Translations under genes and position numbers: made by a program
In this document: piece by piece, positions 1 to 6,980 of the stretch
How the letters are laid out: every line of letters starts with the position of its first letter
How positions within the stretch are numbered: the stretch's first letter is position 1
Notes under the pieces: generated by a model
Seen by the model: the letters and a program-made list of their open reading frames with translations, nothing else
Database searches by the model: none
What the model was told of the DNA's origin: nothing
From: Candidatus Geothrix odensensis
Lineage (GTDB): Bacteria; Acidobacteriota; Holophagae; Holophagales; Holophagaceae
Length of the DNA stretch: 64,000 nt
Reading direction: 5' to 3'
Assembly (NCBI GenBank): GCA_016714685.1
Contig: JADKCH010000010.1
Location: forward strand, 46,006-110,005

Positions 1-1647
1 GGCCCGGGCCTCGAAGCGCTGGGCATCCTCGGCGGTCCACCAGTCCTTGAGGTTGCCCTGCCAGTCGTACTGGCGGCCCTGGTCGTCGAAGCCGTGGGTC
101 AGCTCGTGGCCGATGGTGGAGGCGAGGGCGCCGTAGTTGGAGGCGTCGTCCGCCTTCTCATCGAAGAAGGGGGGCTGGAGGATGCCGGCGGGGAAGCACA
201 TCTCGTTCAGGCTGGGATCGTAGTAGGCGTTGTTGGTCTGGGGCGTCATGAACCACTCGCTGCGGTCCACGGGCTTGCCGAGCTTGGCCATGCGGCGCCG
301 GAACTCGAAGGCGGAGGCGGTCTGGACATTGGCCAGGAAGGACTGGCGCGACACCTTCAGGCCGCTGTAGTCGCGCCAGCGGTCGGGGTAGCCGACCTTG
401 CTGCGCATGGTGTCGAGCTTCTTCAGGGCCTGGGCCTTGGTGGCCTCGACCATCCAGTCCGCGGCGAGGATGCGGGCCCGCATGGCCTCCTTGTGGAAGT
501 GGACCATCTTCAGGGCGCGTTCCTTGGCGGCGGGACTGAAGGCGGTCTTGACGTAGAGCTGGCCCAGGTCCTCGCCCAGGGCGCGGTCGGCGGCGGTCAG
601 GACGCGCTTCCAGCGGGGCCGGAGCTCGGTCGTCCCCGAGAGGACCTTGCCGTAGAACGCGAAGTTCTCGCTGACGAAGGCCCTCCCCAGGAAGGGGGAG
701 GCGCTGCGCAGCATGTGCCAACGGAGGTAGGTGCGCCAGTCCTCCATGGGCTCGGAGCCCAGCAGCCCGGCCAGGGCCTTGAAGAACTCAGGCTGGCCGA
801 CCAGGACATGGGCCTCGGCGGCGGGCAGGGCCACGGCGGCGAAGTAGGTGTCCCAGTCGATGGCGGCCAGGGCGCCGAGATCCCGCCGGGCCACCTTGTG
901 GTAGTTGGCCTGGGGATCCCGGAGGTCCACCAGGGTCTTTGACGCCTGGGCCAGCCTGGTCTCGAGGGCCAGCACCTTGACGGCCTTGGCCTGGGCCACC
1001 GCCGGCCCGTCGCCGGCCAGGGTGAAGATGCTCGCGATGTGGCGCTGGTAGGCCTGGCGGATCTCGTCGGCCTCCTTGCCGGGGCGCAGGTAGTAGTCCC
1101 GCTCGGGCAGGCCCAGGCCGCCCTGATAGAAGCTGGCGATCATGGCGCTGCTGTCCTTGTCATCCACCTGGACGCCGAAGCTGAACCCGGCGGGGACGCC
1201 CAAAGCATGAAGGCGGCCCAATTCGGCCACCAGATCCCGGGGCGTCTTCACGGCCTGGATGGACCGGAAGACGGGGGCCAGCGGCTTGAGCCCGGCCTTC
1301 TCGATGCGGACTTCATCCATCCCGGCGGCGTAGAAATCCCCCACCCGCTGGCCGACGCTGCCCCTGGCCCCTCCCCTGCGGGCGGAGGCCTCGAGGATGC
1401 CCTTCAGGAGCGTGAAGTTGCGCTCATCGATCTCCTGGTTGACCCCGTAGGAGGCGTACTCCCCCGGGATGGCCACCCGGTCGAAGGCGCCGTTGGCGAA
1501 GCCGTAGAAGTCCTTGCAGGGGGAGGTCGCCGTCTGGATGTAGGCGGGGTCCACCCCGAGGATGGGCTTGGGGGCCGGACGGGACGGGGACCCCGCGACC
1601 AGGGCGGGCATCAGGACCAGGAGCGACAGAAGGGATCGGGCTTTCAA
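1..1647 (-). CDS. M13 family zinc metallopeptidase, 3' end outside window
   Basis: Neprilysin/PepO-type secreted zinc endopeptidase, expected to cleave oligopeptides outside the cytoplasm. The frame is open from a TTG at 1647 to the window edge (549 codons), with AAAGGA about 8 nt upstream; the nearby ATG at 1654 is in another frame. The N-terminus MKARSLLSLLVLMPALVAG is a signal peptide and CKDFYGFANGAF is the usual M13 opening. The zinc motif HELTH starts at residue 514, followed by GFDDQG. The downstream GENxADxGG Glu site and the C-terminus lie beyond position 1. It is clearly paralogous to the next gene, 32 bp upstream, so this is a tandem duplication. Family is certain; substrate is unknown. 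Confidence 0.93.
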   Translation of the reverse strand, partial: MKARSLLSLLVLMPALVAGSPSRPAPKPILGVDPAYIQTATSPCKDFYGFANGAFDRVAIPGEYASYGVNQEIDERNFTLLKGILEASARRGGARGSVGQRVGDFYAAGMDEVRIEKAGLKPLAPVFRSIQAVKTPRDLVAELGRLHALGVPAGFSFGVQVDDKDSSAMIASFYQGGLGLPERDYYLRPGKEADEIRQAYQRHIASIFTLAGDGPAVAQAKAVKVLALETRLAQASKTLVDLRDPQANYHKVARRDLGALAAIDWDTYFAAVALPAAEAHVLVGQPEFFKALAGLLGSEPMEDWRTYLRWHMLRSASPFLGRAFVSENFAFYGKVLSGTTELRPRWKRVLTAADRALGEDLGQLYVKTAFSPAAKERALKMVHFHKEAMRARILAADWMVEATKAQALKKLDTMRSKVGYPDRWRDYSGLKVSRQSFLANVQTASAFEFRRRMAKLGKPVDRSEWFMTPQTNNAYYDPSLNEMCFPAGILQPPFFDEKADDASNYGALASTIGHELTHGFDDQGRQYDWQGNLKDWWTAEDAQRFEARA

Positions 1648-1679
1648 GGAGCATCCTTTCAGCGGAGCGGCGGGGCGGT

Positions 1680-3704
1680 TTACCAGATGGCCGGACGCAC
1701 CTTCGCGTCGCGCTTCATGGGCTGGCCATCGGCGCAGGTGAAGGCCTCGTAGAACTCGGGCAGGTTGGACAGGGGGCCGTTCACGCGCTCGCGGCCGGGG
1801 CTGTGGGGATCGGTCTTGAGGCGCAGGGACAGGGCCGCCTCGCGGATGTGGTTGCGCCAGACCGCGGCGGCGCCCAGGAAGAAGCGCTGGGGCCCGGTGA
1901 AGCCGTCGATGGGCCCCGGAGTGGCCTTGCCCTTGAGGCTGTTCTGGTAGGCGGCGAAGGCGATCTTGAGGCCGCCGATGTCGGCGATGTTCTCGCCCAG
2001 GGTCAGCTTGCCGTTGACGTGTTCGCCCTTGATGGGCTCGTAGGCTTCGTACTGCTTCACCACCAGGTCGGTGCGGGACTCATAGGCCTTCTTGTCCGCC
2101 TCGGTCCACCAGTTCTTGAGGTTGCCCTCGGCATCGAACTGGCTGCCGGCGTCATCGAAGCCATGGGTCATCTCGTGGCCGATGACGAAGCCCAGCGAGC
2201 CGTAGTTCACGGCGTCATCCGCCCTGGGATCGAAGAAGGGCGGCTGCAGGATGCCCGCGGGGAACACGATCTCGTTCATGGTCGGGCTGTAGTAGGCATT
2301 CACGGTGGGCGGCGTCATGCTCCACTCGGTCCGGTCGATGGACTTGCCGAGCTTCTTGAGGTTCTCCTGGATGCGGAAGGCCGAGGCCCGGCGGACATTG
2401 CCGAAGTAGTCGTCGCGCTTCACGTCGAAGGCGTAGGTCTTCCACTTGTCGGGGTAGCCGATCTTGACGCCGAAGGCATTGAGCTTCTTGATGGCCTGCT
2501 GCTTGGTATCCGCCCCCATCCAGTCGAGGTTCGTGATGCGCTCGCGGAGGGCGACGCGCAGGTTCTCCACCATCTCCAGGACCTTGGCCTTGGCCTCGGG
2601 CGGGAAGGCGACCTTCACGTAGAGCTGTCCCAGGGCCTCGCCCAGGGTGCTGTCCGTGGCGGCCTCGATGCGCTTGGCGCGGGGCTCGCGCTCCGGCGTT
2701 CCACTCAGCACCTTGCCATGGAAGGCGAAGGCCTCCTCGCCGAAAGCCTTGGGCAGCAGGCTCGCGGTGGCATTGAGGGCATGCCAGCGGAGGTAGGTGC
2801 GCCACTGGGTGGCCGGGACTTCCGCGGCCAGCTTGCCGAAGGCCTGGAAGTAGGAGGGCTGGGAGAGGTTCAGGTCCGCCTGCTTCACGCCGCGGGCCTG
2901 GAAGTAGGCCTTCCAGTCGAAGCCGGGAGCCTCGCCCGCCAGCTGATCCATGGTGCGCTTGTTGTACAGCTTCTGGGGATTGCGCTGCTCCACACGAGTC
3001 CACTGAGCCTGGGCCATGCGGGTCTCGAGCTCCAGCACCACCTTGGCGCGGACGGCGGCAAGGCCGGGAGCATCGCCCGCCAGCTGGAACATCCTGGCGA
3101 TGTGCTGCTCGTACTTGGCGCGGATGTCCTTGCTGCGGGCGTCGTCCTTCAGGTAGTAGTCGCGGTCCGGCAGGCCCGTGCCGCCCTGGTTGAGGTAGCC
3201 CAGGTACTGGGTGGAGGCCTTGGCGTCCTGGCGCACGAAGAAGCCGAAGCCGCCGGGAAGGCCCTGGGCATGCAGCTTGGCCAGCAGGGCGGGGAGCTGC
3301 CTGGCATCCTTCAGCCCCTCGATGGTGGCGAGGGTGGGCTTCAGGGGCGCGAGGCCCCGCTTCTCGATGGCGGCCTCGTCCATGCCAGAGGCGTAGAAAT
3401 CACCCACCTTCTGCTGGACGCTGCCCTTGGACCAGACGGTCTTGGCGCTGGTCTCTTCCAGGATCTGCTTGAGGATGGCGCGATTCCGCTCGCTCACCTC
3501 CTCGAAGGCGCCGAAGCGGGCCTTGTCCGCGGGCAGGCTGTGGGACTTGAGCCAGCCCCCGTTGGCATAGGCGTAGAAGTCCTCGCAGGGCTTCACGGTC
3601 GAATCGAGGTTCGCGGGATCCACCCCGGGCTTGGACTGGGCCGCCAGGGTGAAGGTTGCGAGTCCGAGACAGAGGCCGAGCGAAAGGCGCAGGGGGGAGA
3701 GCAT
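1680..3704 (-). CDS. M13 family zinc metallopeptidase
   Basis: Complete 674-residue M13 (neprilysin/endothelin-converting-enzyme family) peptidase, normal length for the family. A signal peptide (MLSPLRLSLGLCLGLATFTLAAQ) is followed by the PCEDFYAYANGGW opening. HEMTH at residues 510-514 supplies the zinc ligands and catalytic Glu; GENIADIGG supplies the third ligand region; the C-terminus KVRPAIW is close to the family-typical R-x-x-x-x-W end. It probably degrades peptides in the periplasm or outside the cell. It is transcribed just ahead of its paralogue at 1-1647, and the short 32-bp gap makes co-transcription likely. No regulatory site is obvious upstream. Confidence 0.95.
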   Translation of the reverse strand: MLSPLRLSLGLCLGLATFTLAAQSKPGVDPANLDSTVKPCEDFYAYANGGWLKSHSLPADKARFGAFEEVSERNRAILKQILEETSAKTVWSKGSVQQKVGDFYASGMDEAAIEKRGLAPLKPTLATIEGLKDARQLPALLAKLHAQGLPGGFGFFVRQDAKASTQYLGYLNQGGTGLPDRDYYLKDDARSKDIRAKYEQHIARMFQLAGDAPGLAAVRAKVVLELETRMAQAQWTRVEQRNPQKLYNKRTMDQLAGEAPGFDWKAYFQARGVKQADLNLSQPSYFQAFGKLAAEVPATQWRTYLRWHALNATASLLPKAFGEEAFAFHGKVLSGTPEREPRAKRIEAATDSTLGEALGQLYVKVAFPPEAKAKVLEMVENLRVALRERITNLDWMGADTKQQAIKKLNAFGVKIGYPDKWKTYAFDVKRDDYFGNVRRASAFRIQENLKKLGKSIDRTEWSMTPPTVNAYYSPTMNEIVFPAGILQPPFFDPRADDAVNYGSLGFVIGHEMTHGFDDAGSQFDAEGNLKNWWTEADKKAYESRTDLVVKQYEAYEPIKGEHVNGKLTLGENIADIGGLKIAFAAYQNSLKGKATPGPIDGFTGPQRFFLGAAAVWRNHIREAALSLRLKTDPHSPGRERVNGPLSNLPEFYEAFTCADGQPMKRDAKVRPAIW

Positions 3705-3736
3705 GGATAACCTCGTAAGATGAGGGCAATAGCCTA

Positions 3737-4198
3737 TCAGGAAGGCTTGTTTAATGATATATGTATTGTTTTCTGTACTTCGGCGTGAATAACACCCCTT
3801 TCATCCACAAGCATGACGGTGTAGGTTCGATCCACCTTGGCCTGCTCCAGGAGCAGGCGGCGGATCTCCGCCAGCTCGGGTCCATCCAGCCTGAAGGTGG
3901 CGCCGAGGGTGCCGCGGCCGGGTTTGCGGAACCGGATGGCGGCGGCCTTGTCCCACACGGCGAACCCGGGTCCCAGGTTCTTCATGAGCATGATCATGTA
4001 GAAGGGATCCACGGCTCCGTACAGGCTGCCGCCGAAGATCGTGCCCACGATGTTCCGGGTGCGCCAGGACAGGGGCAGGCGCACCCGCACCTCCCGCCAG
4101 TCCGCGGCGATGAAGGTGACGCGCCCGCCCGTGCCCCGGTAGCAGGGCCACAGGTTGAAGCCCCAGCGCATGAGGCGGGTGCGGAACGACTCCGGCAT
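3737..4198 (-). CDS. DUF4442-type hotdog-fold protein
   Basis: 153-residue single-domain protein resembling DUF4442/PaaI-like hotdog thioesterase relatives. The segments IVGTIFGGSLYGAVDPFYMIMLM (central helix region) and KAAAIRFRKPGRGTL (following strands) are the recognisable parts. There is no signal peptide or membrane span. It starts 9 nt after glpX stops, so it should be in the same transcript. A second, diverged member of the family lies at 11614-12099. Substrate is not known; acyl-CoA thioesterase activity is only a family-level guess. Confidence 0.75.
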   Translation of the reverse strand: MPESFRTRLMRWGFNLWPCYRGTGGRVTFIAADWREVRVRLPLSWRTRNIVGTIFGGSLYGAVDPFYMIMLMKNLGPGFAVWDKAAAIRFRKPGRGTLGATFRLDGPELAEIRRLLLEQAKVDRTYTVMLVDERGVIHAEVQKTIHISLNKPS

Positions 4199-4207
4199 GA
4201 CGGTCGG

Positions 4208-5188
4208 CTAGAAACGGACGGTGACGTTCTCGCCTTCCTTGATGTGGACCGTGTCGATGAAGCGGACCTGGCGGGCGCCGTAGGTGAGGATGAGGCTGGA
4301 GGTGCGCAGGCCGTGGCCGAAGTGCAGCACGCCCTTGAGCAGGTTGCCATGGGTGACGCCGCAGGCGGCGAAGACGATCTGCTTGCCGGGACAGAGGTCA
4401 TCGGTGAAGTAGATGCGCCCGAAATCCACGCCCATGGCCTCGGCCTTCTCCCGGCTGGCGGTGTTGGTGTCCACCTTGAGGCGGCCCTGGATCTCGCCGT
4501 TGAGGCACTTCAGGGCCGCAGCGGAGAGCACGCCCTCGGGGGCGCCGCCCGTGCCCATGACCGCGTGGATGCCGGTGCCGCTGACGGCGGCGCTGATGGC
4601 GGCGCTGAGGTCGCCGTCACCAATCAGCTGGATGCGGGCGCCGGCCTTGCGGATGTCGGCGATGAGCTGGGCGTGGCGCTCGCGGTCCAGCACGCTGACG
4701 GTGATCTCGGAAATTTGGCGATCGAGTGATTTGGCAATGATTCCGAGCGTTTCATGCACGGGGGCATCGAGGCTCACCTTGCCCTTGGCGGCGGGGCCGA
4801 CGACGAGCTTCTCCATGTAGAGGTCGGGGGCGTGGAGGAGGCCGCCCTTCTCGGTGGCCGCCAGGACGGCGATGGCGTTGGGGGCGCCGGTGGCGCAGAG
4901 GTTGGTGCCCTCGAGGGGATCCACGGCGATGTCCACGGCGGGGTTGTCGCCATCCAGGTCCGCCCCCATGCCCACCTTCTCGCCGATGTAGAGCATGGGC
5001 GCCTCGTCCCGCTCTCCCTCGCCGATGACGATGGTGGCGTCCATCCGCACGGATTCCATGGCCTTGCGCATGGCCTCGACGGCCAGCTGGTCGCTGTACT
5101 TGCGGCGACCGTGACCGACGGAGGAGGCACAGGCGATGGCGGCCTGTTCGACCACCCGCAGGAATTCGAGGGACAGGGTCTGTTCCAT
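4208..5188 (-). CDS. glpX: Class II fructose-1,6-bisphosphatase
   Basis: Hydrolyses fructose 1,6-bisphosphate to fructose 6-phosphate for gluconeogenesis in the cytoplasm. The 326 residues match GlpX throughout. The metal/phosphate residues are in place: Asp33 (YSDQL), Glu57 (IGEGERDEAP) and Asp90/Glu93 in DPLEGT, with MGTGGAPEGVL further on. The length is normal. It lies 34 bp downstream of cutA and 9 bp upstream of a DUF4442 gene on the same strand, suggesting a cutA-glpX-DUF4442 transcript. Some GlpX proteins also act on sedoheptulose bisphosphate, which cannot be judged here. Confidence 0.95.
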   Translation of the reverse strand: MEQTLSLEFLRVVEQAAIACASSVGHGRRKYSDQLAVEAMRKAMESVRMDATIVIGEGERDEAPMLYIGEKVGMGADLDGDNPAVDIAVDPLEGTNLCATGAPNAIAVLAATEKGGLLHAPDLYMEKLVVGPAAKGKVSLDAPVHETLGIIAKSLDRQISEITVSVLDRERHAQLIADIRKAGARIQLIGDGDLSAAISAAVSGTGIHAVMGTGGAPEGVLSAAALKCLNGEIQGRLKVDTNTASREKAEAMGVDFGRIYFTDDLCPGKQIVFAACGVTHGNLLKGVLHFGHGLRTSSLILTYGARQVRFIDTVHIKEGENVTVRF

Positions 5189-5222
5189 GGGGTCACTCCC
5201 GGGGAGGCTTGGTGGCGGAAGG

Positions 5223-5549
5223 TCAGGCCAGGCGGTTCACGCTCTGGCGGATCCAGTCGAGGAAGGGCTCAGAGCCCTCCTCGATGGGGAACATGAGGAT
5301 CTCGGGGACCTCGTAGGTGTGCAGGTCGGTGATCACTTCGGAGACCTGCGGGAAGAGTTCCCGGGTGGTCTTGATGATCAGCATGACCTCCTCGTCGAGG
5401 TGGGTCTCCCCCTTGAAGTAGTAGTAGCTCTTGATGCTGGGGACGATGTTCACGCAGGCGGCATAGGCCTGATCCACCAGGGCGGCGGCGATGGTGAGGG
5501 CGGTTTCCTCGCTCCCGCAGGTGGTCATGACGGTGCAGACGTCGGTCAT
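5223..5549 (-). CDS. cutA: Divalent-cation tolerance protein CutA
   Basis: 108-residue CutA1 family protein, normally a small trimer of ferredoxin-like fold linked to copper and other divalent cation tolerance. The start is MTDVCTVMTTCGSEETA at 5549, preceded by GGGAG; a longer in-frame extension to 5666 has no family similarity and was discarded. Family landmarks visible are AACVNIVPSIKSYYYFKG, EEVMLIIKT and TYEVPEILMFPI. It is the first gene of a probable cutA-glpX-DUF4442 transcript. Its biochemical role remains loosely defined in all bacteria. Confidence 0.93.
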   Translation of the reverse strand: MTDVCTVMTTCGSEETALTIAAALVDQAYAACVNIVPSIKSYYYFKGETHLDEEVMLIIKTTRELFPQVSEVITDLHTYEVPEILMFPIEEGSEPFLDWIRQSVNRLA

Positions 5550-5858
5550 CGTGGAGGCTCCCCGCCCGGCGGACGGAACTGGCCATTGTAGCTTGGGAGG
5601 AGCGAGGGCACGGATCACGAAAAGCGAGGCGGGATCGGGCCTTTGGCGAGATCGTGGTCTGACCACGGTGGGGGTTGGGTTTGGAGGAATTCGATGCCGC
5701 GGTGGGGTGAGGTGGGGCCACTTGTGGGGGGTGGGTGCGCCCCGTTTTTCGTGGTGACCGAGGAGGGGCTCGTTCCGATTGCGGTCCGCAATGTGGCCAG
5801 GAGGCCACTTGTGAGGGCCTGGCCGTTCTCCGTGTTTCGCACCGACCCATCAGAGCCT
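5550..5858. other. Non-coding, hairpin-rich stretch upstream of the repeat array
   Basis: No convincing gene. The stretch is G-rich with several short perfect inverted repeats: CGTGGT-ctg-ACCACG near 5652-5666, ATTGCGG-t-CCGCAAT at 5778-5792 and GTGGCC-agga-GGCCAC at 5793-5808. The string GGCCACTTGTG occurs twice, near 5716 and 5804. It should contain the cutA promoter, but no clear -10/-35 pair stands out. Confidence 0.5.
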
Positions 5859-5923
5859 GGATTCGAACTGCGTCTGGCATTGCCAGCCGCCGGTCTTGTT
5901 CCGGCGCGACATCAAGTCGCGCC
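5859..5923. repeat. Repeat core, copy 1
   Basis: 65-bp core with hairpins CTGGC-att-GCCAG and GGCGCGAC-atcaa-GTCGCGCC (8 bp, 5903-5923). It is the most diverged copy in the first half (GAACTGCG instead of GAACCGCG), but all stems pair. Confidence 0.8.
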
Positions 5924-5986
5924 TTCGAAATCCCACTCGGAGGTTCGAATCGTTCCCCATATTCGGCGCCGACTCATCAGGGGGGC

Positions 5987-6051
5987 GGATTCGAACCGCG
6001 TCTGGCTGCGCCAGCCGCCGGTCTTGCTCCGGCAGGACAGAGGCTCGGCAA
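5987..6051. repeat. Repeat core, copy 2 (3' hairpin decayed)
   Basis: 65-bp core identical to copies 3 and 4 through the CCGG stem. The last hairpin then reads GGCAGGAC followed by an unpaired 3' arm (GAGGCTCGGC), so this stem is lost. About 73 bp of unrelated sequence follows before copy 3. Confidence 0.75.
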
Positions 6052-6187
6052 GGGGAGCCGTCGCGCCACAGCCCAGGCCGCTTACCCTTCTGATGTCGAC
6101 CCATTCAGCAGTGCACGGCTGCCGGCTTCGGCGGCCCAACCGGAGGTTGGCCGTTCTCCGTATTTTGCGGCGGCCCACCAGGGCACC

Positions 6188-6252
6188 GGATTCGAACCGC
6201 GTCTGGCTGCGCCAGCCGCCGGTCTTGCTCCGGCGCGAGATCAAGTCGCGCC
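6188..6252. repeat. Repeat core, copy 3
   Basis: 65-bp core with CTGGC-tgc-GCCAG and a last hairpin GGCGCGAg-atcaa-GTCGCGCC that has a single closing mismatch. It lies exactly 127 bp before copy 4. Confidence 0.8.
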
Positions 6253-6314
6253 TCCGGCGGCCCAACTCGGAGGTTGGCCGTTCTCCGTATTTGGCGGCGG
6301 CCCACCAGGGCACC

Positions 6315-6379
6315 GGATTCGAACCGCGTCTGGCTGCGCCAGCCGCCGGTCTTGCTCCGGCAGGACATTTAGTCCTGCC
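6315..6379. repeat. Repeat core, copy 4 (compensatory stem variant)
   Basis: 65-bp core whose last hairpin is GGCAGGAC-attta-GTCCTGCC (6359-6379). Relative to copy 1, two adjacent stem pairs changed on both arms (G-C to A-T and C-G to G-C). It is followed by a further palindrome, ATTCGGA-gg-TCCGAAT. Confidence 0.8.
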
Positions 6380-6420
6380 TCCACAAGCCCATTCGGAGGT
6401 CCGAATCCTCATTCGTGCAG

Positions 6421-6458
6421 ATATGCGAAGGGCACCCCGTGGGGTGCCCTTCGCATAT
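6421..6458 (-). terminator. Perfect 18-bp hairpin after tRNA-Pro
   Basis: The arms at 6421-6438 and 6441-6458 are perfectly complementary around a GT centre, starting 1 nt after the encoded CCA of tRNA-Pro. The GGGCACCCC/GGGGTGCCC core resembles the maeA terminator core. No T-run follows, so it may act as a processing or termination stem without a U-tract. Confidence 0.55.
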
Positions 6459-6459
6459 C

Positions 6460-6537
<78 letters not shown>

Positions 6538-6584
6538 CGAAGGTTTGACTCTACTGGAAACGGCCCGAGGCGTCCAGCGGGCTC

Positions 6585-6980
6585 CTATTCGGATTCGAGG
6601 CCGAGGCGAATCCGCTCTTTGCGGCGGGCCTCGAGGAGACGGAGGGCGCGGCGCAGGGGGTCGGGATCCTCGTGGCGTTCGGGGACCTCGCCCGGAGGGT
6701 CGCAGGGAATGATCTGCAGTCCCTTGAGGCTCAGGCCCAGGGCACGGTGGATGCGGTCGCGGACCTGGGGCCAGACGGCCTCGGCGGCTTCGCGGAGGGC
6801 CGCGATGCGGGACAGCTCCCAGCAGCCCATGACCAGGATGTCCCGATCCACGCGCAGGGGGCGGGTGCGGTCCGCCAGGGCCGGACCGACCACGAAGTGC
6901 CAAGCCTGCCGCAGGCGCGCCTCAGCCTTCTGGCTGGGTTGGCGGGCTCCGATGGGAACCAGGCGCGGGGTGCGTTTCAT
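6585..6980 (-). CDS. dciA: DUF721/DciA-family protein, putative helicase loader
   Basis: 131-residue protein of the DUF721 family, which includes DciA, the loader of the replicative DnaB helicase in bacteria lacking DnaC. The recognisable core is ARLRQAWHFVVGPALADRTRPL followed by RDILVMGCWELSRIAALREAA, the KH-like domain. The start MKRTPRLVP at 6980 overlaps the stop of the preceding CoA-transferase gene as ATGA, so translation is probably coupled; a longer frame to 7310 runs antisense-like through that gene and was rejected. The charged C-terminal tail (RRALRLLEARRKERIR) is atypical but short. Function is inferred from family. Confidence 0.8.
   Translation of the reverse strand: MKRTPRLVPIGARQPSQKAEARLRQAWHFVVGPALADRTRPLRVDRDILVMGCWELSRIAALREAAEAVWPQVRDRIHRALGLSLKGLQIIPCDPPGEVPERHEDPDPLRRALRLLEARRKERIRLGLESE

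Larger units (their letters stand above)
5821..6420. repeat. Array of four structured ~127-bp direct repeats
   Basis: Four copies of a 65-bp core begin at 5859, 5987, 6188 and 6315. The first two are 128 bp apart and the last two 127 bp apart, with an extra ~73 bp between copies 2 and 3. Copies 3 and 4 also share the linker GGAGGTTGGCCGTTCTCCGTATT. Each core contains, on the plus strand, GGATTCGAAC, a CTGGC-n3-GCCAG hairpin, CCGG-n7-CCGG, and an 8-bp hairpin. Copies 1 and 4 have different but fully paired versions of that last hairpin. Read on the minus strand, GTTCGAATCC resembles a tRNA T-loop. The array ends next to tRNA-Pro. No protein-coding signal is credible here. Confidence 0.85.

Noticed and set aside
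1803..3710. 635-codon frame on the plus strand opposite the M13 gene
   Set aside because: A GC-rich antisense shadow of a certain gene; composition is Gly/Leu/Ala/Val/Glu low complexity with no domain.
5859..6420. CRISPR array candidate
   Set aside because: Only four units, 65-bp cores far longer than CRISPR repeats, linkers that are themselves similar between copies 3 and 4, and no cas genes.
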